A stretch of DNA of 64,000 nt, taken from assembly GCA_029866205.1 (NCBI GenBank), contig JARWZT010000016.1, positions 124,001 to 188,000 on the forward strand, given 5' to 3'. Numbering within the stretch: position 1 is the first letter of the stretch; every line of letters starts with the position of its first letter. Shown piece by piece: positions 53,597 through 62,641 of the stretch. The translations under genes and the position numbers were made by a program. A model generated the notes under the pieces. The model saw only the letters and a list, made by a program, of their open reading frames with translations, did not search any database and had not been told where the DNA came from. Origin of the DNA: Rhodoferax sp. GTDB taxonomy: Bacteria > Pseudomonadota > Gammaproteobacteria > Burkholderiales > Burkholderiaceae_C.

Positions 53597-53851
53597 ATGG
53601 CTAAAGAAGAACTGATTGAAATGATGGGCGTTGTGAACGAGGTCTTGCCTGACACCCGTTTTCGCGTCACCCTGGACAACGGCCACCAGCTGATCGCTTA
53701 CTCGGCTGGAAAAATGCGCAAAAACCACATCCGCATTTTGGCGGGCGACCGCGTGTCGCTGGAACTCTCGCCGTACGACCTGAGCAAAGGGCGCATCAAC
53801 TTCCGTCATATCGAGGGCCGTGGCCCGATGGTGCCTCGCACACCTCGCTAA
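53597..53851 (+). CDS. infA: Translation initiation factor IF-1
   Basis: 84-residue S1-fold protein that occupies the ribosomal A site in initiation. [21 protein letters not shown], then [24 protein letters not shown] and [15 protein letters not shown] (all classical IF-1 segments). AAAGGA precedes the ATG at 53597. The genomic place away from the ribosomal protein cluster suggests a second infA copy, as found in Burkholderiales. A hairpin (53859-53877) follows. Confidence 0.95.
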   Translation: MAKEELIEMMGVVNEVLPDTRFRVTLDNGHQLIAYSAGKMRKNHIRILAGDRVSLELSPYDLSKGRINFRHIEGRGPMVPRTPR

Positions 53852-53897
53852 GCGAGCACCCGCTGTTGCCCAGCGGGATTGCACGCACTTTCCGTAT

Positions 53898-54977
53898 TCA
53901 GGCTTTCAAAACGGCGCGCCGAGCACGCACGGCCTGCGCCAGTGTCTGCAATACCGGCGCGGTTTGGTCGACGCTGATGCAGGCGTCGGTGACCGAGACA
54001 CCGTGGCGCAGCACCTGCCCAGGAACGATATCCTGGCGGCCTTCTTTCAAATGGCTCTCAATCATCAGGCCGGTAATGCGCGTTTCACCGGCAGTAATTT
54101 GTCCTGCCACGTCGGCAGCTACGTCGATTTGACGCTGGTGCTGTTTGCTGCTGTTGGCGTGCGACACGTCCACCATGACCTGCTCGCGCAGGCCCGAGGC
54201 CTTGAGCAGCGCACAGGCCGCCGCAACATCGGACGCCCCGTAGTTGGGTAATTTACCGCCGCGCAAAATCACGTGGCAGTTGTCATTGCCTACCGTCTCA
54301 AAAATCGCCGCCTGGCCCCATTTGGTCATGCCCATGAAGGCGTGCGGCGCTTGCGCCGCCAAAATCGCGTCACTGGCCACCTTGACGCCGCCGTCTGTGC
54401 CATTTTTGAACCCGACCGGGCAGCTCAGACCGCTGGCCAGTTGGCGATGGCTTTGGCTTTCGGTGGTGCGCGCGCCAATGGCGCCCCAGCTCACCAGGTC
54501 ACTGATAAATTGTGGGCTCAGCAGGTCAAGAAACTCGGTCCCCACCGCCAGACCCATTTCGACAATCTCCAGCAGCAGCGAGCGCGCCAGACGGAGGCCC
54601 TCATTGATGGAAAAGCTGCCGTCCAGATGCGGGTCGTTGATATAGCCCTTCCAGCCCACGGTGGTGCGCGGCTTCTCGAAATAGGTGCGCATCACGATCA
54701 GCAATTCGCCTTGCAAGGCATCGGCCTGGCCTTTCAACCAACGTGCATATTCCATGGCCTGGTCGTGGTCGTGGATGGAGCAGGGCCCTACCACGACGAT
54801 CAGGCGGTCGTCGCGGCCGTGTAGCACATCGCTAATGGCTGCGCGACTGCGTTCCACGGTTGCCAACACCGCTTCGGTGGCCGGCAGTTGCTCTTGCAAG
54901 AGCACCGGCGTAATCAAGGGGCGTACGGCGCCAATGCGGGTGTCGTCGGTACGAATTTGGTCAGGGGTGTGGGGCAT
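53898..54977 (-). CDS. aroG: 3-deoxy-7-phosphoheptulonate synthase
   Basis: Class I DAHP synthase of 359 residues, first step of the shikimate pathway, condensing PEP and erythrose 4-phosphate. VVVGPCSIHDHDQAMEYA with the metal Cys, MRTYFEKPRTTVGWKG, and GGVKVASDAILAAQ are landmarks. It is of the AroF/G/H type with an N-terminal regulatory arm; which amino acid inhibits it cannot be read by eye. The start at 54977 gives the family's N-terminus; no strong binding site is present. Confidence 0.93.
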   Translation of the reverse strand: MPHTPDQIRTDDTRIGAVRPLITPVLLQEQLPATEAVLATVERSRAAISDVLHGRDDRLIVVVGPCSIHDHDQAMEYARWLKGQADALQGELLIVMRTYFEKPRTTVGWKGYINDPHLDGSFSINEGLRLARSLLLEIVEMGLAVGTEFLDLLSPQFISDLVSWGAIGARTTESQSHRQLASGLSCPVGFKNGTDGGVKVASDAILAAQAPHAFMGMTKWGQAAIFETVGNDNCHVILRGGKLPNYGASDVAAACALLKASGLREQVMVDVSHANSSKQHQRQIDVAADVAGQITAGETRITGLMIESHLKEGRQDIVPGQVLRHGVSVTDACISVDQTAPVLQTLAQAVRARRAVLKA

Positions 54978-55024
54978 GGAAGAGAGAAGCGTTAAAAACA
55001 AATACAGAAGGCAATTGTCGTGGC

Positions 55025-55621
55025 TCAGTTTGGCGCTTTTTTCGGACTTTCCAGGGCTGCCTTGTAGACCGAGTTTTTGGGCGCGGCCATCAGGCGGCGC
55101 AGCATGGGCTCGAAGGTGCTGAGGGGCAAAGTTTCCAGGCTGGGGTCGAACGCGCGGTTGTCGTACAGCGCAATGAACTCTTCGGTTTGCGCGTAATGCG
55201 CGTGGCCCTTGAACATGTCGCGCATATCGCGGTTCAGGCCGATGTGGTGAAAGAAGTTGTAGCCCTGAAAAATACCGTGGTTTTGCACCATCCACAGGTT
55301 CGCATCACTGACAAAAGGTTTCAGAATCGCCGCCGCAATGTCCGGATGGTTAAAAGGCCCCAGGCTGTCGCCAATGTCATGGAGCAAGGCGCAAACCACG
55401 TACTCTTCGTCGCGCCCATCCGCCAGCGCCAGGGTGGCGGTTTGCAAGGAATGGCTGTAGCGGTCTATTGGAAAACCGCCGTAGTCGTTTTCCAGCAAGC
55501 GCAAGTGCGCCATCACGCGGTCGGGCAGGCTTTTTGCCGAGTGCATTACCTCGGGCACGATGAGCGCCCAGTCTTCTTGGGTGCTTTGTTCCATGCGGGT
55601 AAAGGTGGCGCGAGCAGTCAT
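55025..55621 (-). CDS. HD-domain protein, PhnZ/TmpB-like
   Basis: 198-residue protein with the HD motif ALLHDIGDSLG, an upstream histidine in YSHSLQTA, and a following histidine NHGIFQGYNFFHHIG. The arrangement resembles the mixed-valent di-iron oxygenases PhnZ and TmpB rather than hydrolases, but this is a judgement by eye. GGA lies before the ATG at 55621. It is on the same strand as aroG, 47 bp upstream of it. Confidence 0.75.
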   Translation of the reverse strand: MTARATFTRMEQSTQEDWALIVPEVMHSAKSLPDRVMAHLRLLENDYGGFPIDRYSHSLQTATLALADGRDEEYVVCALLHDIGDSLGPFNHPDIAAAILKPFVSDANLWMVQNHGIFQGYNFFHHIGLNRDMRDMFKGHAHYAQTEEFIALYDNRAFDPSLETLPLSTFEPMLRRLMAAPKNSVYKAALESPKKAPN

Positions 55622-55741
55622 GGGGTGTCCAGAGGTGGGTTGCGGGAACGTGGAAGTATGGCACCGCCGCTTTGGTGCTGGTATGTTCAGCGGGTTTGCG
55701 ATGGGTCACGGCCTTGTCAAAGCCGACGCGCACAATGAACC

Positions 55742-56377
55742 ATGATCGAACGCGAGCAAACCCTGGGTGAAGAAATTGCCAATGCGGTGAGCCATGGTGT
55801 CGCGTTGCTGGCCGCTGTGGCCACAGCCCCGTTTTTGTTGATGGCCGCCAGCCACCGCCATCCGTCTGCAGTGGTGGGTGCCGTTGTATTTGCCAGCACC
55901 ATGGTGCTGCTTTATTTCACCTCCATGCTGTACCACGCCCTGCCCGCTGGGCGCGCCAAGCAAATCTTCATGAAGCTGGACCACAGCGCAATCTATCTCT
56001 TTATCGCCGGCAGTTACACGCCGTTTGCGCTAGGCGCACTGGACGGGCCCTGGGGTTGGGCCCTGTTTGGCGTGGTGTGGACGCTGGCTGGTGCGGGTGT
56101 GGCGCTCAAGGCCTTTGATCGTTTGTCGCACCCTTGGTGGTCTACCGGCCTGTACCTGGCCATGGGCTGGCTGGTGCTGGTGGCCGCGGTGCCGATGCTG
56201 GAGCGCGTGCCTTTGGCCGGCTTGGGCTGGTTATTGGCCGGGGGTCTTGCCTACACCGTGGGCGTGGTGTTTTTTGTGTTGGACCACCGCATACGCTACG
56301 GACACACGGTGTGGCACGGTTTTGTGGCGGCGGGCACCGGGCTGCACGTTGTGGCCATCATGGGCTATGCCGGCTAA
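55742..56377 (+). CDS. TrhA/hemolysin III family membrane protein
   Basis: 211-residue protein with seven membrane helices, of the PAQR superfamily. NAVSHGVALLAAV and MLYHALP in the N-terminal half, LDHSAIYLFIAGSYTPF in the middle, and HTVWHGFVAAGTGLHVVAIM at the end give the conserved zinc-binding Ser/Asp/His set. In E. coli TrhA affects membrane fluidity. It ends in a 4-bp overlap with the convergent MFS gene. Confidence 0.9.
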   Translation: MIEREQTLGEEIANAVSHGVALLAAVATAPFLLMAASHRHPSAVVGAVVFASTMVLLYFTSMLYHALPAGRAKQIFMKLDHSAIYLFIAGSYTPFALGALDGPWGWALFGVVWTLAGAGVALKAFDRLSHPWWSTGLYLAMGWLVLVAAVPMLERVPLAGLGWLLAGGLAYTVGVVFFVLDHRIRYGHTVWHGFVAAGTGLHVVAIMGYAG

Positions 56378-57576
56378 GGCGTGCGGCCGCGCACCCGTTC
56401 GGCACCTGGCACGCCCAACTCGGGGTGGAGCTTGCCTGCCACCAGCCAGGCTCCGAGCAGCGCCAGCCCGGCAACCGCAAACACCCCTGCCACCGGAAAA
56501 AACTGCAGCACCAGCCAGGCAATTCCCGGTGACAAGATTCCTGAGGCATCGCGAAAACTCGAATACACGGCTGACATTTCGGTGCGTTCCGAGGGCTTGA
56601 CCGCCATCAGAAACGGCAAGCCCGCACAGGTATCGAGCAGCACCAAGAAGTAGGTGCCGAAAATCAGGATTGTCACCGTGGTCCAAGGCCAAGGAGACAA
56701 GAGCGTACCGGCCAAAAAGAAGATTCCGCCGCCCAGGCAACCCACACGTACGGCTTTACGCACTGAGTTCTGGCGCATCCAGCGCAGCATCAGCGGCGCC
56801 AAAAACAGGCCCATGTTAGCCAGGGATGAGGCCACGCCGCCCACGGTTTCGCCCAAGCCGTTTTCAAGCGCAAAAATGCCAATGTAGACAAAGTAAAACC
56901 ACCAGCCACACGACCGGATCACCGGGATCAACCAGCCCGTGACCAGCCGAGGTTGGGCAAAAAAGCGCTGCACATGGGCCAAGGGGTGACTGCGACGCGT
57001 GCTGGGGGCTTTGGCAATGGCTTTGCCGTTGCCCAGCGGCGTTTTCCAGACAAGCACCACAATCAATGCGGCGGCTGTGCCTACCAGCGCAAACGGCGCC
57101 CAGGGTGCCAGGGACAAGAACCACACGCCCAATACCGGCCCGGCCACCCAACCGATACCGCCGTAAAACAGGCGCAATGTTTCCAGCCGGCTGAAGTCGG
57201 TTTTACCTACATAGTCCAGCACATAGGCGTTAAAACAAACAAAAGAAATGGCCGCCGCCATGACGCTAAGCAGCAGCGACAGGGTCACCCACTGGCCACC
57301 CAGCGCACCCGCAGCGGCCCCTGCCAGGTACAGGCCGCTGGCAAACAGATAAATCCAGCGCCTTGGAAAGCGCCGCGCCAGGGCTGGCACCATCAGCGCG
57401 GTCAGCAGCGACACCAAGCCGATCACAAAGTAAATTTGCGACACCACCGCAGCGCTGCCCCAGGCGCGGTACATCATCAAGGGGTAAACCGACAAGGTAC
57501 CGCCGCGCACCATGGCCTCGAGCCCGCCAATGTAGGCAAAGTCTTCGACGCGGGGTTTGCGGTGAGGGTGGGACAT
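56374..57576 (-). CDS. MFS transporter
   Basis: 400-residue inner-membrane protein with about twelve hydrophobic segments. Between helices 6 and 7 is the usual hydrophilic loop (KTPLGNGKAIAKAPSTRRSH). A weak MFS motif lies in the second intracellular loop (ALARRFPRRW). The start at 57576 is the ATG before PHRKPRVEDFAYIGG; the frame continues to 57648. Substrate unknown. Confidence 0.83.
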   Translation of the reverse strand: MSHPHRKPRVEDFAYIGGLEAMVRGGTLSVYPLMMYRAWGSAAVVSQIYFVIGLVSLLTALMVPALARRFPRRWIYLFASGLYLAGAAAGALGGQWVTLSLLLSVMAAAISFVCFNAYVLDYVGKTDFSRLETLRLFYGGIGWVAGPVLGVWFLSLAPWAPFALVGTAAALIVVLVWKTPLGNGKAIAKAPSTRRSHPLAHVQRFFAQPRLVTGWLIPVIRSCGWWFYFVYIGIFALENGLGETVGGVASSLANMGLFLAPLMLRWMRQNSVRKAVRVGCLGGGIFFLAGTLLSPWPWTTVTILIFGTYFLVLLDTCAGLPFLMAVKPSERTEMSAVYSSFRDASGILSPGIAWLVLQFFPVAGVFAVAGLALLGAWLVAGKLHPELGVPGAERVRGRTP

Positions 57577-57744
57577 GAGGGGCAAAAGATGCAGGGCTGA
57601 ACTTTCGCACATTTCTGGTGCAGGGCTTGGGCTCCAGGCGACAGGCAATGCGCCATCTGCGCCGCAATTTGACGCCCTAGAATCGTTCAGGCGCTTTGCC
57701 GCCCTTGCAAATTAGTTCATTACCCCTTGAGGCACTGGTTGACC

Positions 57745-58161
57745 ATGACCCATACGCGCATCCGTAAGTTCAATACTGGCACCACCTACCCTGAACAAAA
57801 GCTGGACAACGACCTGTGCCAGACCGTGGTGGCGCGCGGCTCGATGGTTTTCGTGCGCGGCCAGATCGGGCAAGACCTGGATACCTCCGAGAGCGTGTGC
57901 ATTGGCGATGCCGCCGGCCAAGCCGAACAGGCCATGAAAAACATCGACATGCTGCTGCGAGAAGCGGGCAGCCAGCTGGAGCATATTTGCAAGATCACGA
58001 TTTACCTCACCGACCCGCGCTACCGCGAACCGGTCTACCGCACCGTAGGCAAGTGGTTGAAAGGTGTGTACCCGGTCTCTACCGGTCTGGTCGTCAGCGC
58101 ACTGGCGCGGCCCGAGTGGCTGGTGGAAATTGACGCCATCGCCGTTATTCCTGAGGCCTGA
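57745..58161 (+). CDS. RidA family protein
   Basis: 138-residue YjgF/Rid protein, different from the one at 11472. FVRGQIGQDLDT and ALARPEWLVEIDAIAV fit the family. It leads a small catabolic set with DUF1028 and ArgE-like proteins; in this setting it may clear reactive imines. The start at 57745 is the internal ATG; a TTG at 57727 is possible. Confidence 0.83.
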   Translation: MTHTRIRKFNTGTTYPEQKLDNDLCQTVVARGSMVFVRGQIGQDLDTSESVCIGDAAGQAEQAMKNIDMLLREAGSQLEHICKITIYLTDPRYREPVYRTVGKWLKGVYPVSTGLVVSALARPEWLVEIDAIAVIPEA

Positions 58162-58168
58162 GACCCCC

Positions 58169-58843
58169 ATGACCTTCAGCATTGTTGCGCGCTGCGCGCA
58201 GACCGGCCAGTTGGGCGCGGCGGTGTCGTCTTCGTCTCCGGCGGTGGCGGCGCGCTGCATTCGCACGCGAGCGGGCGTCGGCGCAGTGGCCAGCCAAAAC
58301 GTGACTGACCCGTCGCTGGGCGACAAAGCGCTCGATTTGATGGCCCGGGGCGCCTCGGCAGTGCAGGCCCTGGACATTTTGCGCAGCTCGGCCCCGCACA
58401 TTGAATACCGCCAGTTGGCCCTGATCGACGCCCAGGGCGGCACCGCTGGCTTTAGCGGCGCCGGTGGGCTGGGCGTGGTTGCGCTGGCGCAGGGTGTGGA
58501 TGCGGTGTGTGCCGGCAATCTGCTGGCCCACAGCGAAGTGCCCGCCCGCATGCTGGCCGCTTTTGAAAGCGCGCCAGGCGCACTGACTGAGCGCCTGTTG
58601 GCGGCCATGCAGGCCGGTTTGCACAGTGGTGGTGAAGCCGGCCCAGTGCATTCCGCGGGCTTGCTGGTGGTGGACGATGTGTCCTGGCCGGTGGTGGATT
58701 TGCGGGTGGACTGGACCGAAGACAACCCCATGGACGCGTTGGCCGAACTCTGGGCGCAGTTTGCGCCGCAGGTCTCCAGCTACCGCCAGCGCGCCCTGGA
58801 CCCGTCGCAAGCGCCAAGCTACGGTGTGCCCGGCGACGTCTGA
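58169..58843 (+). CDS. DUF1028 family Ntn-hydrolase-like protein
   Basis: 224-residue protein of DUF1028. The N-terminus MTFSIVARCAQTGQLGAAV leads to SSSSPAVAARC, AGVGAVASQNVTDPSLG (about residues 35-51), and VHSAGLLVVD; a fold related to N-terminal-nucleophile hydrolases is known. The family is often found with RidA proteins and M20 peptidases, as here, suggesting amide or peptide bond turnover. The start is 58169, eight bases after RidA. Exact reaction unknown. Confidence 0.85.
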   Translation: MTFSIVARCAQTGQLGAAVSSSSPAVAARCIRTRAGVGAVASQNVTDPSLGDKALDLMARGASAVQALDILRSSAPHIEYRQLALIDAQGGTAGFSGAGGLGVVALAQGVDAVCAGNLLAHSEVPARMLAAFESAPGALTERLLAAMQAGLHSGGEAGPVHSAGLLVVDDVSWPVVDLRVDWTEDNPMDALAELWAQFAPQVSSYRQRALDPSQAPSYGVPGDV

Positions 58844-58914
58844 GCCAACTGGCGGCAGCATCGCCACGGCTGCCGACACGATTCATGTCTTGGCTTGGTG
58901 CAAAGGAAAAAAAG

Positions 58915-59016
58915 ATGAACAAAGTCATGCATGCTTTTTGTGAATTCAACCGCGCCCTGACCAGCGCGGGCCGGGTTCCTGGCAAGGCGTTTGGGCACCC
59001 GGAGGCCGCGCCATGA
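58915..59016 (+). CDS. 33-residue small ORF coupled to the ArgE-like gene
   Basis: ATG 58915 follows the strong site AAAGGAAAAAAAG. The frame MNKVMHAFCEFNRALTSAG... (33 residues) ends with TGA overlapping the next ATG as CCATGA. This start-stop overlap and the binding site suggest a translated leader or small protein that couples translation of the ArgE-like gene. The gap before it (58844-58914) has no other element. Product function unknown. Confidence 0.5.
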   Translation: MNKVMHAFCEFNRALTSAGRVPGKAFGHPEAAP

Positions 59017-60173
59017 GCGGCACCCGCAGCCTGGCCTTGCTGGCCGATCTGTTGGCCCACCGCACCGTCACCCGCGAGTCCAACCTAGCCCTGATTGACG
59101 ATGTGCGCACCCTGCTCACGGCGCACGGCATTGAATCTACGCTGGTGTTTGACGAAACCGGCACCAAGGCCAACCTTTTCGCCTCGACCGGACCGCAAGA
59201 TGTGCCCGGCGTGGTCTTGTCGGGCCATACCGACGTGGTGCCGGTGGAGGGCCAGGCCTGGACCGTGCCGCCCTTTGCGCTGACCCAGCGCGAGGGCCGG
59301 CTGTACGGGCGCGGCAGCGCGGACATGAAGGGTTTTATCGCCTGCGCCCTGCACGCGCTGATCGAGGCCTCCCAGTTGCACCTTAAACGCCCCTTGCAGC
59401 TGGCACTCTCATATGACGAAGAAATTGGCTGCGTTGGCGTGCGCCGCCTGCTCGACTTGCTGCACACCGCACCGGTGCGGCCGTTTTTGTGTCTTGTGGG
59501 CGAACCGACCCTCATGCGTCTGGCCACTGGGCACAAGGGCAAGACCGCATTGCATGCCACCTGCCATGGCCGCGAGGGGCACTCGGCGCAAGCGCCGCTC
59601 ACGGTCAATGCCCTGCACCTGGGCTGTGATCTGGTGACCGAAGTGCGCCAGCTGCAGGCCCGCATCAGCCAACAAGGCGCGCGCGACGGCGCCTATGACG
59701 TGCCTTACACCACGCTGCACGTGGGGAAGTTCAACGGAGGCGTGGCGCTGAACATCGTGCCCAACCGCTGCGACCTTGATTTTGAGATCCGCAACATTGC
59801 CCAAGACGATCCGGCCGCGTTGGTGGACCTGCTGCAAACCGCCGCCCAGCGTATTTCAGCCCAAGCCCAGACGGTGGTGCCCGAGGCCCGCATCGACATT
59901 GTCGAAGTCAACAGTTACCCTGGCCTGGACACGTCGGTTACTGAAGACGCCGTGGCCTTTGTACAGTCTTTTCACCCGCAGGACGAGGTCCTGAAGCTGG
60001 CATTTGGTACCGAAGGCGGGCTGTTTACCGCGCGCCTGGGCGTGCCCGTGGTGGTCTGCGGCCCGGGTTCAATTACGCAGGCGCACAAACCCGACGAGTA
60101 TGTCGAGGCCGATCAGCTGGCGCAGTGCGACGCCTTTTTGGCCAAGCTGGTCGGGCAGTTGCAGGCGGTTTAG
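59013..60173 (+). CDS. argE: Acetylornithine deacetylase-like M20 peptidase
   Basis: 386-residue zinc enzyme of the M20/ArgE family, hydrolysing N-acyl amino acids. Metal and catalytic residues lie in SGHTDVVPVEG, GRGSADMKG, YDEEIGC and CLVGEPT, with a final histidine in QAHKPDEYV. GGAGG lies eight bases before the ATG at 59013. Clustered with RidA and DUF1028 rather than with arginine genes, so the true substrate may be another N-acyl amino acid; the symbol reflects family resemblance. Confidence 0.85.
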   Translation: MSGTRSLALLADLLAHRTVTRESNLALIDDVRTLLTAHGIESTLVFDETGTKANLFASTGPQDVPGVVLSGHTDVVPVEGQAWTVPPFALTQREGRLYGRGSADMKGFIACALHALIEASQLHLKRPLQLALSYDEEIGCVGVRRLLDLLHTAPVRPFLCLVGEPTLMRLATGHKGKTALHATCHGREGHSAQAPLTVNALHLGCDLVTEVRQLQARISQQGARDGAYDVPYTTLHVGKFNGGVALNIVPNRCDLDFEIRNIAQDDPAALVDLLQTAAQRISAQAQTVVPEARIDIVEVNSYPGLDTSVTEDAVAFVQSFHPQDEVLKLAFGTEGGLFTARLGVPVVVCGPGSITQAHKPDEYVEADQLAQCDAFLAKLVGQLQAV

Positions 60174-61447
60174 CCCGCTTGCGCCTTGGCGCGCTGCCCC
60201 GCGTCTTGGTAGGCAAAGTATTTGCGCTGCTTGTCGATGTGGTCGGCCACGTGTTTGGCGTCGTGCCACACGCCCCAGATAAAGGCCGAGCCCCGGCGCG
60301 ACAGCCACGGCAGTCCCACAAAGTAGATGCCAGGCTCGCTGGACACGCCGCGCTGGTGCTGCGGCTTACCTTGGGCGTCAAAGGCGTCCACCGCCAGCCA
60401 GCCATAGTCCAGCGCATAGCCGGTGGCCCACAAAATGGTCGTCACTCCGGCCTCGGCCAGGTTCAGGCTTTGCAGGGGGTGAGTCAGGCAGTCGGGGTCG
60501 GGCGGCAGCACGCGGGCTTGCGGCTCGGGCGGCAGGTCCAGGCCGTTGCGCTCTGCATAGGCGTCTGCGGCGTCCAGCAAAGACAGGTAGTTTTCGTCGC
60601 CACGCGCAATATTCTCAACCAGGTCGGGCGCAAAGCGCACCACACCACCCTCAAACGACTCGGTCATGCCCACCAGCGTGACGCCGGCGTGCGCCAGCGC
60701 CCGAAAGTCCACGGTGTGGCCGCCCTGCGCGCCGCTGACCGCAATGGTGACGTGCTCCAGGCCCGGCTTCATGGCCTGCGCGTCCCACTCACCCAAGACG
60801 CCTAGCCACCAGCAAAAATCGCGGTTGCGGTAGGCGCGCGGCGGCCTGCCGTGCGCCCCTACCGACAAATACACCTGTTTGCCGGCCCGCTGCAGCTCGG
60901 CGGCTATTTGCACGCCCGACGAGCCCGCGCCCACCAACAGCACCGCGCCCGGCGGCAGTTGCGCCGGGTTGCGGTACTGCGCCGAGTGCATTTGCAGCAT
61001 GCCTGGCACTTGGGGTGCCACTGCCGGAATCACCGGCTTTTGGAACGGCCCGGTGGCCGCCACCACGTTGCGCGCCTCAATGCGTCCCTGCGAGGTGTCT
61101 ACGCTAAAGCCCGGTCGGCCCAGGTTGCGCGTCACCCGTGTCACGTCTACGCCCGTGCGAATGGGTGCGTCAAATTGGGTGGCATAGGCCTGCAGGTAGT
61201 CGGCCACCTGGTCTTTGGAGGCAAAGCCATCGGGGTCCAGTCCTTCAAACTCCAGGCCCGGAAACCGGTCATGCCAGGCCGGCCCGTTGCACACCAGCGA
61301 GTCCCAACGCTCGCTGCGCCAGCGTTCGGCCACCCGCGCGCGCTCCAGCACCAGGTGTGGCACCCCCAAGCGGCGCAAGTGCTCGCTCATGGCAATGCCC
61401 GCCTGGCCGGCGCCAACGATCAGCGTGTCTATGGTTTCGGTCGTCAT
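60170..61447 (-). CDS. Flavin-containing monooxygenase-like protein (CzcO/YdhS type)
   Basis: 425-residue FAD- and NAD(P)H-dependent protein. FAD motif VGAGQAGIAMSEHL at the N-terminus, NADP motif VGAGSSGVQIAAEL about residue 178, ATGPFQKPVIP between them, and ATGYALDYGWL near the C-terminus. It may oxygenate an amine, sulfide or ketone. The start at 61447 follows AAGGAT; an ATG nine bases upstream is possible. It overlaps the ArgE-like stop by four bases, tail to tail. Confidence 0.85.
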   Translation of the reverse strand: MTTETIDTLIVGAGQAGIAMSEHLRRLGVPHLVLERARVAERWRSERWDSLVCNGPAWHDRFPGLEFEGLDPDGFASKDQVADYLQAYATQFDAPIRTGVDVTRVTRNLGRPGFSVDTSQGRIEARNVVAATGPFQKPVIPAVAPQVPGMLQMHSAQYRNPAQLPPGAVLLVGAGSSGVQIAAELQRAGKQVYLSVGAHGRPPRAYRNRDFCWWLGVLGEWDAQAMKPGLEHVTIAVSGAQGGHTVDFRALAHAGVTLVGMTESFEGGVVRFAPDLVENIARGDENYLSLLDAADAYAERNGLDLPPEPQARVLPPDPDCLTHPLQSLNLAEAGVTTILWATGYALDYGWLAVDAFDAQGKPQHQRGVSSEPGIYFVGLPWLSRRGSAFIWGVWHDAKHVADHIDKQRKYFAYQDAGQRAKAQAG

Positions 61448-61681
61448 GGTGTGCATCCTTGGCGCGTGCGGCATCCCTCTCACATTGGGAACGGCCGCAT
61501 CGCGCTACAGCGGCAATACTATGCGTTCCGGGGATGGTGCGGGCCGCCTATGTTGAGCGCTTTGCACTTCAAGGGGCATCGGTGCTTAAGTCGTTTGCTT
61601 TGGAAAGCAGAAGTCGGCATTGTTGGGTGGCCCGTCTGACGCGGCTGGGTACGCTATGGCTGCAAAAAATAGGAAAGCAAT

Positions 61682-62095
61682 ATGCTGTTGACTGATATCG
61701 CCGTTGAGCACACGATGGTGTCCAAAAAGACTGGGGTTCGGCAGACCTTTGTGCTGCATCCGTTTACCAATACGCAGCGCGATTCGCTGGGAAAATTTGA
61801 AATTGTTCGTGATATCAGCGAGCCGGGATTCAAAGAAGTAAAACGCTCCGCCTTCGTGACGTTTCAGCAATTGGCCGAGTTGTATTCCAAAGGCGTACTC
61901 GAAGAATTCAGATTTTCCGTTCGCATGTGCCCGGGTCAGGGCACGTACCCTGCGGCGAATCCTGTAAAAAGGGTAGTGCCAACCAGCATCAGGCCAGGCT
62001 CACCGTTTGACTTGGCGGTTCAAAAGGTGGATGTTTCAAAACCAGCTAACCGCGAATTGCGAACCGCCTTGCTGCGCATGAACGTCAACCTTTAG
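61682..62095 (+). CDS. Hypothetical protein
   Basis: 137-residue protein that I cannot place. No signal peptide, membrane segment or known motif is visible; it is basic in the middle (PVKRVVPTSIRPG). AGGAAAG lies seven bases before the ATG at 61682, so expression is likely. First of three small plus-strand genes in a stretch of lower coding density. The gap 61448-61681 holds no feature I can name. Confidence 0.55.
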   Translation: MLLTDIAVEHTMVSKKTGVRQTFVLHPFTNTQRDSLGKFEIVRDISEPGFKEVKRSAFVTFQQLAELYSKGVLEEFRFSVRMCPGQGTYPAANPVKRVVPTSIRPGSPFDLAVQKVDVSKPANRELRTALLRMNVNL

Positions 62096-62229
62096 CAGCG
62101 ACGACCTTGATGTATGTCTGTCCACCGTTTAAAGCCAGTCGTTCGAAGGCCAATGGCGTCATCCTGCCCCCCCATGGGACCGGAGTGAAAAAGAGTGCAT
62201 AAAAAAGGCAATTTGAAAGGGGAGCTCCT

Positions 62230-62433
62230 GTGAATCCATCCCATCCCGAACTCATCGCCGCTTTCAAGCGGATGCAAGCAGATGCTGCGCATAAGTTCGA
62301 ATTGATCAAGGCGGCTGCGCACAAGGGTCCCAAGGCAGTCCAGGCGGCCACCGAAACTGCTGCGAAGGCCACTAAACGCAGGGACGCCTATGCAAAGAAG
62401 CTGGATTCCCTGGGCGTGAGTCTTAAGGATTGA
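62230..62433 (+). CDS. Small basic helical protein of unknown function
   Basis: 67-residue lysine- and alanine-rich protein, probably one long helix (HKFELIKAAAHKGPKAVQAA then TAAKATKRRDAYAKKL). It resembles small nucleic-acid-binding or phasin-like helices, but no family is claimed. The start is GTG 62230 with GGGGAG about six bases upstream, a strong binding site. Confidence 0.5.
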   Translation: MNPSHPELIAAFKRMQADAAHKFELIKAAAHKGPKAVQAATETAAKATKRRDAYAKKLDSLGVSLKD

Positions 62434-62641
62434 GCGCGACCCAGAACCGCCCCGCAATTGAATTGACCCCCCAAAGTCTGCTTAGTCCTTCGCACGGCAA
62501 TCAAGTACGTCAGGATTTGCCCGTGCCGGTGTGAGCGCTGGGTGCCAAGTTACTGAGCAAAGTCAAATTTGATCCCAAGTGTGTGCCTAGACTGGCACAG
62601 GAAGCGTTTGGCTTCGGTACTTGAAAAGGGAGGTTCGACCT

